Source of the DNA: Eubacteriales bacterium
GTDB lineage: Bacteria; Bacillota; Clostridia; Tissierellales; GPF-1
Assembly: GCA_030625815.1 (NCBI GenBank)
Contig: DAOUQF010000016.1
Location: 1 to 64,000 of the forward strand
Direction of reading: 5' to 3'
Length of the DNA stretch: 64,000 bases
The notes under the pieces are model-generated. The model was given only the letters and a program-made list of their open reading frames with translations, was not told the DNA's origin and did no database searches. Shown in pieces: positions 33,382-44,900 of the stretch. How positions within the stretch are numbered: position 1 is the first letter of the stretch; each line of letters begins with the position of its first letter. The translations under genes were made by a program, and so were the position numbers.

Positions 33382-34302
33382 CTATTCGTGTACGATCAGT
33401 TCAAAAACATCGGGACGGCTATAATGACCGCATGGATCAAAATCAATTCTGCTGAGAACAACCTGGTCCAAATTCAGATCTGCAATAACGAGTTCCTCTC
33501 TGTTCCATACCGGCTCTACCACATATTTCCCAAATGGATCGACGATACAACTACCGCCTGGACACATGTTATCCGGTTGGTTTTCAAGTTCGTCATAACA
33601 ATTTAAATCAGTGGGATACATGTCTTTCGTCACATATTGGTTACATCCAATGACGAAACATCTTCCCTCCAGGGCAATATGCTTCATGGTTGCCTGCCAC
33701 TCCTCTCTTGAGTCGGCAGTTGGTGCAATATAAATCGTAATCCCCTTTGCATACATGGCAGCCCTTGCAAGCGGCATATAATTTTCCCAACAAATCAGGG
33801 ACCCCATTACTCCGAACGGGGTATCAAGGGTTGTCAGTGTACTGCCATCTCCCTCGCCCCAAATGCATCTTTCCGTTCCCGTCGGTTTTAGCTTCCTGTG
33901 TTTCCCCAAGTATTTTCCATCTGGCCCAAAAAAGATATTAGTACAATACAACGAGCAGCTTACAGCATCTCGTTCAGTCACACCCATTGACAGGTAGACA
34001 CCAGCTGCCTTGGCAGCTTCTCCTAGGCGATCCGTTTCATCGCTTGGAACAATAATGGAATTGTCATAATACCGCTTCCAATCCAACCGACCTTCCATGG
34101 TTCTGCTCCCCACAACAAACCCATAAGAAAACCCCCTGGGATATGCGGGAATAAAAGACTCTGGAAATACAACAAGCTCAGCGCCTTTTTCTCCGGCTTC
34201 TTTTATGATGCTTAGTGCTTTTTGGATCGTTTTCTCCATATCCAAAATGACTGGAGATACCTGTGCAACTGCAATCCGAAACGTCTGTTCTGTCTGTTTC
34301 AT
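33382..34302 (-). CDS. Nitrilase-family carbon-nitrogen hydrolase
   Basis: 306 residues from ATG 34302 (SD GAGGGGAG 9 bases upstream; a TTG three codons earlier abuts it). The catalytic triad is visible: E in VVFPESFIPAYPRG, K in KHRKLKPTGTERCIWGEGDG, C in GSLICWENYMPLAR. PAYPRGF and the WGEGDG block are typical of aliphatic or aromatic nitrilases that turn nitriles into acids and ammonia; the true substrate is unknown. It is a single-gene unit. Confidence 0.85.
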   Translation of the reverse strand: MKQTEQTFRIAVAQVSPVILDMEKTIQKALSIIKEAGEKGAELVVFPESFIPAYPRGFSYGFVVGSRTMEGRLDWKRYYDNSIIVPSDETDRLGEAAKAAGVYLSMGVTERDAVSCSLYCTNIFFGPDGKYLGKHRKLKPTGTERCIWGEGDGSTLTTLDTPFGVMGSLICWENYMPLARAAMYAKGITIYIAPTADSREEWQATMKHIALEGRCFVIGCNQYVTKDMYPTDLNCYDELENQPDNMCPGGSCIVDPFGKYVVEPVWNREELVIADLNLDQVVLSRIDFDPCGHYSRPDVFELIVHE

Positions 34303-34351
34303 CCGATTCAACTCCCCTCAAGAATATGATCCATATCTTACCATTTTTATT

Positions 34352-35005
34352 CTAGCATAAAAGATCATCCTCATGGACATTGATACTGACAACTTCAATA
34401 ACCTTTCCATTGTTGTCAATCCGAATCGCTGTCAGCTTTGCGCCATATACGGCGGCTGTGTCAATATTCCAAGCATTGCTGTCCTCATCATAACGCGGAC
34501 CGACCGGATTAGGCGTATGCCCAATGACTTGCATCTTGCCGATCGCTTTCAGTTTGCTTCGATTCCAAATGATGCTATGCTCGCCGTCAAGCCGGTATGG
34601 ATTATCACAGTTTTCAGCGATTCCCGCATGGCTGACAAAGACATGTTCGTCTTCAAAGAAGAGCGGCAGCGTTTTAAACCATGCCAGGTCTTTCAATGGA
34701 TCGCAGCCCTTGCGTTCATAATCCATGAGGGTTTTCTCCCCGCATTGCCGCAGCCAATTGTCATTGGGCCCATGATCAAAGTGTTCAATAAATTCATATT
34801 CATGGTTTCCTAAAAGCACCCTTACACGATCCTTATAGCGGTTTTTCAAATCCTTTACATATTCGACAGTCTCAGGCACGTAACATCCCCTGTCAATCAA
34901 ATCCCCTAGAAAGATCAAGGTCTCTTCCTTTCTCCAGTATTGATTGATCAGCGCAATTAGTGTGTTCAAACATCCGTGCACATCACCAACAATGAATAAT
35001 CTCAT
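34352..35005 (-). CDS. Metallophosphoesterase, Ser/Thr phosphatase or Ap4A hydrolase type
   Basis: 217 residues from ATG 35005, with GAGGAG upstream; an earlier in-frame start lacks a site. Motifs GDVHGCLNTL, FLGDLIDRG, LLGNHEYEF, VSHAGI and VIGHTP in order identify a PPP-family phosphoesterase close to PrpE/ApaH and phage lambda phosphatase. All metal ligands are present. The substrate may be a phosphoprotein or dinucleoside polyphosphate. Confidence 0.85.
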   Translation of the reverse strand: MRLFIVGDVHGCLNTLIALINQYWRKEETLIFLGDLIDRGCYVPETVEYVKDLKNRYKDRVRVLLGNHEYEFIEHFDHGPNDNWLRQCGEKTLMDYERKGCDPLKDLAWFKTLPLFFEDEHVFVSHAGIAENCDNPYRLDGEHSIIWNRSKLKAIGKMQVIGHTPNPVGPRYDEDSNAWNIDTAAVYGAKLTAIRIDNNGKVIEVVSINVHEDDLLC

Positions 35006-35168
35006 CTCACTCTCCTCGTTACTTCTATTTATATCCATACTATCACGTTGAAATGGTTGAATTCCTGAATCGCATCCATGCGTTTTTCCATCAAAAAAGA
35101 AGCCCGCTCCATCGAGATGACCTCTTTAACTGATCGCAGGACCGAAATTCAAGAAAGCCTGCGCTTGA

Positions 35169-35822
35169 TCATTCGATTTTTTTCCAAAACATTCGATTTT
35201 CTCTTTCTGGCAGGGGCAGGGATCCTTTGCCTCGTACCGTGACTTCCGATTCTTTTATATTCATTTCCCGCGCAATAATTTTTGTGACTCTTGGTGTGCA
35301 ATAATTCCCCTGGCACCGCCCCATGGTACACCTTGTCCTTCTTTTAACCCCATCGATGTGATCGATCTCAATCCCCCGGTGAAGTGAATCAACAATCTCC
35401 GCTTCCGTGACTTGCTCGCATCTGCAGATGATATTTTTCTTTGGATCAGGATCGTCGATCGCCCCGTCAAAATTCTCCTCTTTCGGGACAATAATCGGCT
35501 TCCGATTGGGGTAAAAGGACTCGTTCTTTTCAAGCACAAATCCACTACCTTCAAGAATTTTCACCACATGTACCGCGATCGCCGGACTCGATGTGATTCC
35601 AGGCGATTCAATCCCCGCAACATTGATAAATCCTTCGATCTTGCTCTCTTCCACAATAAAATCATGCCTTGAACTAGACGCTCGAATCCCCGCAAAGGAG
35701 GTCAGCGTATATTTTACATCAAAATCCTTCACGGACCGTCTTGCTGTATTGACAATATAGACAAGTGCATCCAGACTGGTTCCAACCACTTCTGTATCAT
35801 CGACCTCTTGTGCATTAGTCAC
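35169..35822 (-). pseudogene. FAD-dependent oxidoreductase with BFD-like [2Fe-2S] domain, 5' truncated
   Basis: 217 residues remain. They begin at the TNAQEVDD segment and include TSFAGIRASSSRHDFIVEES and VAGIESPGITSSPAIAVHVV, the late part of a GlpA/LhgO-type DAO domain. A BFD-like iron-sulfur domain follows (CRCEQVTEAEIVDSLHRG, RCTMGRCQGNYCTPRV, four cysteines). The N-terminal FAD-binding GxGxxG part of about 270 residues is missing, so it cannot work as the normal enzyme. The start codon listed is only the first available GTG. This is a deletion relic. Confidence 0.75.
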
Positions 35823-35938
35823 ACTGCTTTCTTCTGTTCTACTTACCCCAACGCCAAAAAATCCCCCAAAAGCATTCAGATTTGTCAGTTAATCTGTCAA
35901 CGATTAGGAGATCCTATATGATTGTTACTAGCAGGCGG

Positions 35939-37678
35939 TTAAAGTTTCTTAATCAGCTCTTCCAACTCTTCAGATAATATTTTTGCACCTTCAAAATCAG
36001 TTGCTTTTAAAGCCAAAGCAATTTCCATTTCTACCGCTTTCTTCTTTTGTTCCATTGCCAAATAGTCTTTATCAAAATAATTCGCATAAATCATCTTTCT
36101 GAATTTTCGCATACTCATTTTTCGAATCGTCTTGTTTTCAATGAGTAACACATAGTCCATACAATTCATAATCGAATAGTAATCATGCGAAATCATCAAA
36201 ATCGCTCCGGTATAGTTCTCGATGGCTGTTTCAAGGGCAATTTGCGAATAGATGTCTAGATGACTGGTCGGTTCATCAAGGAGCAACAAGTTTGCTTGAC
36301 CGGCAGAGACTTTCGCCAATTGAAGAATAGTCTTCTCTCCCCCCGATAAAGAGCCAATTCTTTGTTCAACCGCTTCTCCTTCGAACCCATAGTTTGAAAG
36401 ATGGTCTTGAATCTCATCATAGGAGTGAAATCCCGCTTCGAAGAATTCATCATTGATTGTGTTTGAATCATTCAGAACTTCCCCTTGCTGCTGAGACAAG
36501 TAGGCAACTTCAACACCGTTGTTGATTTCAATGGCATCATTGGTATTTTTAAAGATTTCTCTCAATAAGGTGGTTTTTCCAGTGCCATTGGCTCCGATCA
36601 GCGCTACCTTATCCGTAGATTTCATCTCAAAATTCACATTTTCCAAAAGCATCTCATCAAAGGTAACACTGTACGCATTCACATTCAAGGCAACAGCGTC
36701 CTCGATTTTCCGATCCGTGGATAAGCCGATGTCCGGTTGTTTGATCTCGACAAACGGCGCGTTGATTTTCCGTTCTTCCAATCTTTCTTGAATCTTCACG
36801 CGCGCTTTTAGCTTTCTTCCATTTGAGACATCATCAAAAATTGTTGCGCGAAACCGCAGCTTGTTGATGAGATGCTCATTTCTTTCAATTTCTTCTTCAT
36901 CGGCCATCGCAAGTTCTTGCAACTCGATTTTCGTTTGAAGCAAAGAGAAATTATAGTCGATGTATCTGCCATCGAACTCTTGCAACTCCCTGTTTTCAAG
37001 GTGAATCATCTTATTAAAACAATGATTCAATAGATATCTATTATGCGTAACAACCAAAAGTATTTCTTTGTGCGAATTAATGAGATTTTTAAGGGCATTC
37101 AAGTTTTCAAAATCCAAAAAAACATCCGGTTCATCCATAATCATCAGGTCTGGACGATTCAGCATTTCCTTGATCACTTGAATCAGCTTGAACTCCCCGC
37201 CACTGAGTTCCGAAATCTTAAGGTCTTTGTGCTTGATTAGATCGGCAAGACTAAGTTTCTTATTGATGTTGCTTTCGAAATCATCCCCGCCCATTGCATC
37301 AAATGCATCCAACGCTTCTTGATACTTTTCCAACAGGGGTTCTATTTCCGAAGCGGTTTCCATTTCCGTACAGATCGCGGTGATTTCATTCTGTATTTTT
37401 AGATATTCTTCCCCGATATATTCAAATACCGTCATTTCTTTCGCTTTGTCTTTCTGTAAAAACTGGCTGACATATCCGATTCTAGAATTGGGTTCAATCT
37501 CCAACCGTCCATCGAATAGATGTTTTTCCGGATCCATTATTATGTCTATTAGCGTACTCTTCCCACTACCGCTTGTTCCAATAAACGCGCAATGCTGACC
37601 CGCGTCCAATGAAAATGAAATCTTATTATAAAGATCCTTCTGCGGAAATGAATAGGATAAATTATCAACTTTTATCAT
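35939..37678 (-). CDS. ABC-F family ATPase, possibly ribosome protection
   Basis: 579 residues with two nucleotide-binding domains and no membrane segment. Domain 1: GTSGSGKS, LSGGEFKL, MIMDEPDVFLD. Domain 2: GANGTGKT, LSGGEKTI, LLLDEPTSHLD. The linker of about residues 240-320 is the region that reaches into the ribosome in ABC-F proteins. Some members protect ribosomes from lincosamides, streptogramins, pleuromutilins or macrolides (Lsa, Vga, Vml types). The 5' leader with attenuator and short frame supports antibiotic-linked control. It is not clear which subfamily it belongs to. Confidence 0.85.
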   Translation of the reverse strand: MIKVDNLSYSFPQKDLYNKISFSLDAGQHCAFIGTSGSGKSTLIDIIMDPEKHLFDGRLEIEPNSRIGYVSQFLQKDKAKEMTVFEYIGEEYLKIQNEITAICTEMETASEIEPLLEKYQEALDAFDAMGGDDFESNINKKLSLADLIKHKDLKISELSGGEFKLIQVIKEMLNRPDLMIMDEPDVFLDFENLNALKNLINSHKEILLVVTHNRYLLNHCFNKMIHLENRELQEFDGRYIDYNFSLLQTKIELQELAMADEEEIERNEHLINKLRFRATIFDDVSNGRKLKARVKIQERLEERKINAPFVEIKQPDIGLSTDRKIEDAVALNVNAYSVTFDEMLLENVNFEMKSTDKVALIGANGTGKTTLLREIFKNTNDAIEINNGVEVAYLSQQQGEVLNDSNTINDEFFEAGFHSYDEIQDHLSNYGFEGEAVEQRIGSLSGGEKTILQLAKVSAGQANLLLLDEPTSHLDIYSQIALETAIENYTGAILMISHDYYSIMNCMDYVLLIENKTIRKMSMRKFRKMIYANYFDKDYLAMEQKKKAVEMEIALALKATDFEGAKILSEELEELIKKL

Positions 37679-37701
37679 AGGAGTTCCTCTCTTTATCCAA
37701 T

Positions 37702-37725
37702 AAAAAAAGCCTATATAAATAAGCT
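37702..37725 (-). terminator. Attenuator in the ABC-F leader
   Basis: On the minus strand AGCTTAT pairs with ATAGGCT (one G-T pair), followed by seven T (complement of 37702-37708), only 24 bases before the ABC-F ATG. It is a premature terminator in the leader RNA. Confidence 0.6.
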
Positions 37726-37738
37726 CTTCAATGGTTAA

Positions 37739-37789
37739 TCATTTCAATCGTAATTTTTCAATTGAGTATGATGTGTTTATGACCTTCAT
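37739..37789 (-). CDS. Putative leader peptide of the ABC-F gene
   Basis: ATG 37789 to TGA 37739 encodes MKVINTSYSIEKLRLK (16 residues), ending 14 bases before the attenuator stem. The position fits a regulatory upstream frame whose stalled translation would favour antitermination. No clear binding site precedes it; an overlapping 3-codon frame (MFQ) could serve instead. Confidence 0.4.
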   Translation of the reverse strand: MKVINTSYSIEKLRLK

Positions 37790-37806
37790 TGGAACATACA
37801 GGTTGT

Positions 37807-37835
37807 AGCATAACATGTTTTGCGACAACTTTCAA
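37807..37835 (-). promoter_or_regulatory. Promoter of the ABC-F gene
   Basis: On the minus strand -35 TTGAAA (complement of 37830-37835), 17-base spacer, -10 TATGCT (complement of 37807-37812). It gives a leader of roughly 120 nt that contains the leader peptide and attenuator. Confidence 0.55.
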
Positions 37836-37918
37836 TCATTTCATTGTCAGATAATTCTTAACGCCACCCAAAAGCCCTCTAAGATCTACAAGAATTCAGA
37901 CGGTTAAGCTTCGATATG

Positions 37919-37960
37919 CAAAAAAAATTTGCCAATAGATGATTTTTCTCCTTGGCAAAT
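37919..37960 (-). terminator. Terminator of the surface protein/protease operon
   Basis: On the minus strand ATTTGCCAA pairs with TTGGCAAAT around a 16-base loop, followed by a run of T (complement of 37919-37927). Confidence 0.8.
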
Positions 37961-38009
37961 CCTTAAAATCCGCTTGATTGTTGCCCTCTTTCCAGCAAGC
38001 CTTCTTTAC

Positions 38010-38894
38010 CTATTTGTAGCGTGACATACTCAAATCTCGCAAGGTACTTGTTGCAGCATTTAAATTCAACGCGCCCCACCCACTAATCGTGTCATATCCC
38101 ACCTGATTTAAATCAACAGCCGATTCACAAAGAATATGCCGAACCTCTTCCGGGGTAAGCTCTGGATCTTCAGAAAGCAGCAAAGCCACTGCACCCGACA
38201 CATAGGCCGTCGCATAGGAGGTGCCAGATCCAAAAGTGGTTTTCCCCTCTGTGGTGGATGCAAGCTTAAGCCGATCCCCAGGGGCACAAATGAAAACAGA
38301 ATCATTGCACTGGGAAAAGCGGGCGACTTCCCCGTTTCTTTTTAATGCGGAAACACCCAACACAGTCTCATAGGCCGCAGGATAGTAGATGTTATCTGGG
38401 AAATATCGATTGTCATTCCCCACCGAAGAAATTAAGATAACGCCCTTTTCCTCCGCGTATTCCACCGCTGATTGAAGATGTTCCCCTGTCGACAACGCGC
38501 CCGCGCTAATGTTGATAATCTGACAGTCGTAAAGGTCGATGGCATCGCGAATCGCCTGCGCCAACAACTCACTGTCGCCAATAAGCTTTTCGCCATCTAC
38601 CGTTTTTGTTGCGATAACAAGGGGAACAAGCTTTGCCTTTGGTGCAACGCCTTTAATATAAACCTTTTCAGCACCCAGAATAATACCAGCCACCGCCGTT
38701 CCATGGCCGATCAGATCGTTGGTACCAGTGGTAGGACTCAAGTAATTGGCCCCGGCGATCAAATTCACTGGGGTAAAGGAGTCAACAGCGATCCCTGTAT
38801 CAATAACCGCGATTCGTACCTCCGACCCTTCTGCATAGGCAGCCTGCCAAAACAGCAGACAAAGCAGGATACAAACCATCCATCGTTTTTTCAT
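38010..38894 (-). CDS. Secreted subtilisin-like serine protease (S8)
   Basis: 294 residues from ATG 38894 (SD GGAGGAGGGG). A signal peptide (KKRWMVCILLCLLFWQAAYA) leads straight into the catalytic domain. Catalytic residues: D in IAVIDTGIAVD, H in GHGTAVAGIILG, S in GSGTSYATAYVSGAV, with N in ISSVGNDNRY. There is no pro-domain of normal size, which is unusual since most secreted subtilisins need one to fold. It follows the giant surface protein after 58 bases, so it may trim or release that protein. Confidence 0.85.
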   Translation of the reverse strand: MKKRWMVCILLCLLFWQAAYAEGSEVRIAVIDTGIAVDSFTPVNLIAGANYLSPTTGTNDLIGHGTAVAGIILGAEKVYIKGVAPKAKLVPLVIATKTVDGEKLIGDSELLAQAIRDAIDLYDCQIINISAGALSTGEHLQSAVEYAEEKGVILISSVGNDNRYFPDNIYYPAAYETVLGVSALKRNGEVARFSQCNDSVFICAPGDRLKLASTTEGKTTFGSGTSYATAYVSGAVALLLSEDPELTPEEVRHILCESAVDLNQVGYDTISGWGALNLNAATSTLRDLSMSRYK

Positions 38895-38952
38895 CGAATC
38901 CCCTCCTCCCAAGGCCCCCGCCCGTCATCCGGGCAGGGACTAAAATTTGTGA

Positions 38953-41900
38953 TTAGTTGCACAAGTCCTTAACATTTGCTAAGTTATCGACGATCGTATT
39001 GGCCTTTGTCGGTGCCGTTCCGCCGTATCCGCTTACGGTTCCTTCAAAATACAAGACGTTGGTGCCAAGTCCACCCGTCAGGGCAAAGGCTGTTGGTGAT
39101 AACGCGGTTCGAATTTTAACATTGTAAGCACTGTTTACGATCTCGTCAAATACCAAGGCGATCACAATTTTGTCTCCGTTGTTATAGGTCGCATTCGCCA
39201 TGGGTGCTACCGCAAGCAGACTCGGCTCTTTCACGTCCTTCGGTAGGGCAGAAAGTGTTGCACTTCTAAAGCACCACTCATGATTCAACCATCCACTACA
39301 ATACCCAGCAAGTGATATGCCGCAGGTTTCATCAAACCCGTAGAGGACATAATCTCCACGGTCCTGTCCGCTTGCCCATTCGATATCAAATATTTTAACA
39401 CCTCGACTGGTGCCGCTTGCCGACACGTAACCCGCATTGGCAGGGAAATCAACGCTGAAAGGAGATTTATCATCAACATCTGATGCGAATCCAAATACCA
39501 AAGCGGCTTTTGTTTCGCTCGGCAGATTGGGTATTGTTGTTTCTTTATCACTATTAAAACTTGGACTCCCCGTGCCGCTGTTGAACAAGACAAATCGGTA
39601 CATGCGATCTCCATTATCTCGACTATTAAAATCGGTCAACCTGACCTTCATGGCAGAAGCCGTATTTCGGATATAGGATTGTTGATTCGCGAGATATATG
39701 CTGTTGTTCAGAACTGGACTACTGAGTCTAACATATTCCGTCGTATTCCAATCACCACCTGCATCTTCATAAACTTCCCAATCCCCATAGTTAACACTTG
39801 CGAGCGGTTGGTAATCGTTTAATAACCTGCTGTCAACGTAAAAGCTGCCATCCTTTGTCATGGTTCTCCTTGCACGGGTCGTGCTCCCTAAAGCACCGCC
39901 CCCCGCTACCTTGTAAAGATCAAGGAAGTAAACCCTGTCCGCATTGGCATATCGGGTTGCCACCTTCCCCGCATAGGCCGTACTGACGGCATTTTCAGCT
40001 ATCGTGATTGTTTTGAATGAATCTCCCTGTCCAAAGACCACGGACCCATTCGCATGGGTGAAGTGGGTACCACCAAGGGCAGATCCATTTTGCGTGCGGT
40101 AGTATACGGTTTGACTTTCATCAAAGCCATCGGTGCGGGTAATGGTAAACGAAGAACCACTTCCTATTGATACCGCAAATATACCATAGTGCTTCCACAT
40201 CGCATATAAGCTTAGGTTGCCCGTTGTACCCGCTTCAATACGTGTCAATCGCCCACCCGAGAACTCCGGATTATTGTACCAACCACTAAAGACATAACCG
40301 CCACTACGCGTTGCATCCCTCAAGGTGATCCCTTGCGTTTCCACCGTGTAGGTTGTCGTATTTGCCCCATTGATACCGCCGTTAAGTTCGTAGGATACCG
40401 TATAGTTTATGGGGATCCATAACGCATAAAGATTGACGGATCCGTTGTTTACAAGGGTTGCATTTATCATTGACGCCTGGTTGTCGTAGACCTTCCCGCC
40501 ATTGGCAGACGTGGCCCAGCCGGCAAAATCATATCCCTCACGGGTAAAGCTGTTAGGAACTAATTTTTTCCCTTCATCAACGGTAAAGCCCTGAGGACTC
40601 ATCGCGCCTTCCCCCTCATTTGCATTGAAGACAACCGCATATTGATTGGCCGTCCACTTGGCGTAGAACGTGACCTCCCCTATACTTCCCGCACGAATGG
40701 CAGGGCTTGCCGCCGGCGCTTCAAAACCACTGTCTTTGAACCAACCGTCGAACGCATATCCTGCTTTTGCAGGATTTCCCAACTGAATGTCCGCAGAGGT
40801 AATATCATATCCGTCTGGTTGATCCGTACCATTGACGCCGCCACCTAGCACATAAGATATCCGATAGGTTACGGCCACCCACGTCGCCGTATAGGATTGA
40901 TATCCCGTACGATTCGATGGAATTTCTACAACGATTCTATTTCCATCGCTCCAACCGGCAAAAGCATACCCAACCTTGCTGATATTCTCACTTGCAGGAA
41001 GTACCGTCACAACACCATAGGTGTAGGCAAAGAGCTCGCTTCCTTCAGTCAATCTGCCGCCATCCGTATTCAATGTAACCTGGTAAACCTTCGGCACCCA
41101 CTTTGCGTAGAGGGCAACAGGACCCATTTCAGTAGTAGAAATGGACGTGATGACATTGCCAAGGGATTCGTCTGTATACCAGCCGCCAAAATCATGTCCG
41201 ACTCTGCTTGGCGACCCAAGGACCAGACCGATTTCAAATACATAGACGTCTGCATTGCTTTCATGGTTTACTGCGTCCGCCATATTGTGATACGTGATTG
41301 GATAAGAATTTGCGGACCATTTTGCAAGTAAGGTTCGATCTCCCACATCTGTTTCCAGAATCTTATCGATCTTTCTTTCGCCATCGTACCAGCCCGTAAA
41401 GGTGTATCCTACTCGAACAACCTCTACTGGAAGCACGGCACCAACCCCATACGTATAGGCTTCAACGCTCCCATTTTCGATTGCGCCGCCATTTGGATTC
41501 AATGCAACGTGATATGTTATGGGTGTCCAAAGCGCCGTGTAGGTTAGATTTTCCGTTGGCATTGTGCTTCTTACAACGGCATCCCATCCATCAAATACAT
41601 GGCCTTCTTTTTGTGGAACTGGCGCAATAATATGGGTTCCATATGCAACATCACCCCTTGTATAGTCGCCTTGGACCGTTCCGCCTGACAACGCCCAAGT
41701 CAGGGTGTAAATCTCAGCCTCCCAATGTGCGTACAACATTTGATCGATGGTGATGCCGACCCTCGTATCCGCAGTGATTTCTTCACCGCCAATCGCCGAT
41801 GTAAACCAGCCGGCGAAACCATAGCCCGTCATGCTTGGAACAGGCAGAGTCCCGTAGGTTTCATCATAGGTCACGATTATGCTGTCAAACCCGTCTTCAT

Positions 41901-44900
41901 TAAAGAATACGGCAGCTGTTTTTGGTGTCCATACGGCTGTATAGATCAGATCCTCAGCTGGCATTGTGGTTCTTACCGCGATATCCCAGCCAATAAATCC
42001 ATAGCCTGTCTTGGTTGGAATAGGTGCTACCAGTGGCGTATCGAAGGCAACATCGCCCCTTGTATACGCCCCTTGTGCTGTACCACCGAACAAATCCCAA
42101 GTCAAACTATACTCCTTGGCGATCCAATGGGCGTACAAGGTATGATCCATCGCAAGGGTCACGATATTACGTGCTTCGATTTTTTCACCATCATCTGCAG
42201 CGCTTGTATACCAACCATTAAAACGATAACCGATCTTGCTCGGAACAGGTAGGGTCCCGTAGGCTTCGCCATAGGTTACAGTCATGCTATCAAGCCCGTC
42301 TTCACTGAATCCTAGCCGATACGAATTTGCCGACCAGTCTGCCGTATATGCCAACTCTTCAGCAGGCATTGTTTCGGCTATTGATCGATCCCAGGCATAG
42401 CTTTCCCCTACTTTGACAAGGATCGGCGCTATAATCGGTGTATTAAAACTGATCATTCCGCTATGGGTGTAAGAATTACTTGGGTTTCCCCCGTTCACAA
42501 TCCAATCTAGCCCATATTGGTTGCGCGTATAGTAGAAATCCACCGTCGAACATTCGCTATTTAAGGTAACCTCCTGTGCCTCCGGTGTCTGAAAGCCAAC
42601 AAATTGTTTATCAGGCATCACTTGTATGGTTGAATCGAAGGTACCAGATTCGACCGTACTCTCCTCCGTCATTAGCCCCCACCGGTCCAACTCGCCCGAA
42701 TGGTTTAATCGTTCTTGATAAACCCGCACCGTATAGGATTTTTCTCCCGCCGACCACGTCGCTGTAAGCGTAATGTTTTCAATCGGCATGGTGCCAGTAA
42801 AGCTTTCCCCCTCCAGCTGCCATGCATCAAAGAAATAGCCTTCCTTCTCTGGCGAATTTGGATAATGCAGGGTTTCGCCATGCCTGTAGCTCGCTTGCTC
42901 GCCATAAACATCTCCATCAACAACATAGTCAACGGTGAAAGTTTCTCGATCATAATACAGCTTTAAGGCAAGGCTGCCGTCAGCTTTGATAATCCCCGAA
43001 GCCTGCGACTGGTTATCCGCGTCAAAAATAAAGTTTTCATAACCTCTTCCCATCGCGACAACCGCTTCATCCGTATACCCCGTCAGCATTTCCGTTTCAG
43101 CTACCGTATATCCGTCATCATCAGCATTTTGAAGCTCATGCATGATGCGATACACAATCCCGCTATCCGCCGTGATTGTTCCATAAACAATCAGATCCTC
43201 TGCCAGCATGGTTGCAGGAATCTCTACCCCCGTTTCAAGGCTTGGTTCTGCATACCATTCCGAGAAGGTATAACCGTCTTTTTCCACCCGTGGCTGGGTA
43301 ATTGGCGTACCAAATTTTACGATGCCTTCGGTATAATAACCACGCAGACTGCCCTCAATCAGATTCCAGGTCAATAGATACTCGTTTCGCTGATATTGAA
43401 TTTCTATTACGGTGCTGCCATCACCCGATATTGTGCTTTGGGTAACAACGCCTGCCGTAAAGCCGGTATATTCATTCACAGACGCCTCAGTTTCCGTATC
43501 CGTTATACCCGTTTTCATTTCCAGCTCTTCAATCGTGTATCTGCCATGTAAATCTTCACGGATGTGTTTCACCGTATATGCTGTATCACTTTCAGGCGAC
43601 CACTTGGCAGTGTAGGTCTTGCTGCCCATTTCGTATTCCGCAATAAAGATGACTTGTGCGTTTCCTTCAAACCAGCCATCAAAGATATATCCGGCTCGCG
43701 AAATGTCGGTAGGCAATGGCGCGCTAATGCCATAGGTGTATGCCGTACAATCTCCGCTGTTGATCATACCGCCCGCTATGTCCAAGTCTACGTTATAGAT
43801 ATTCCGGGCATACTCGATACGAATTATCGTTTGTCCATCCCCCGAAATCAAAGATTGATCCCATACTTTTGCCGTAAAACCCGCATAGTCATTGGCAATT
43901 GCCATGGTTTCCGTATCGGTAACCCCAGCGAGCTGATCCACATCGATCAAGGTGGTTCCACCACCTGTCACATTCTCTTGATAATGCTCGACCCGATAAG
44001 TCGTATCGCTATTTGGTACATATTCGCCATAAACCGTACGATTTTCGCTTGGCATTGTTTCTAACTGGACCTCTTCTGTAAGAGACGCGTTACTCTTCCA
44101 TCCAGAGAAATGATATCCGGCCTTTGCAGGTGCAACAGGCAAAACAATGGGCTCTCCAAAGCGATAACTTTTTTGACTATCCTCTCCATTCATGATTTGA
44201 TGCGTCATCATGTATTCATTTCGTGTGTAAACCATCTGAATCACCAAAGAACCGTCGCCAGCAATAGTCGCACGTTCAACCGCTTTGCCGTCCACTTCCG
44301 ATTTCTCGTAACTCATTCCCTCTTCTGCTCTTGCAAAGCTTCTCAATTCAAGGCTTTCGTCGGTCACACCCGCCCCTTGATCTGTCTGTACCAGATCATA
44401 GTCATCCCCTGAGGTGTTTTGCTCGTAATGCTCGACAAGGAATGGGGTTCCGCTATTTGGTATAAGGGCACCATAAACGGTCAACGCCTCAGCTGGCATG
44501 GTTTCGCCAAAAACAAAGACTTTCGTAAGCTCCTGATTGATGTTCCATCCTGAAAATGTATAGCCATCTTTTGCCGGGGTCATCGGTTCTGCAACGCGCT
44601 CCCCATAGCGATAGAATTCTTGCGTGTTCTCCCCATTTTCAACAACATAGGCGATCTCATAGTCATTTCTTTGATAATACAACTTCACGACTAGGTTTCC
44701 ATCACCTTTAATCTGGGTGCTGGCAACGATTTTTCCCTCTACGGTTGATTTTTCAAACCTCATACCTTCGTCATGCCGCACAAAGCCATCAAGAATTAGC
44801 TTTTGATCCGTCGTGCCGCCTTCTTCTTCAATCTGATATAAGCTGTATCTTTCACCCGCGGTGTTTTGGTAATAATGCTCAACACGATACGGCGTATCCT

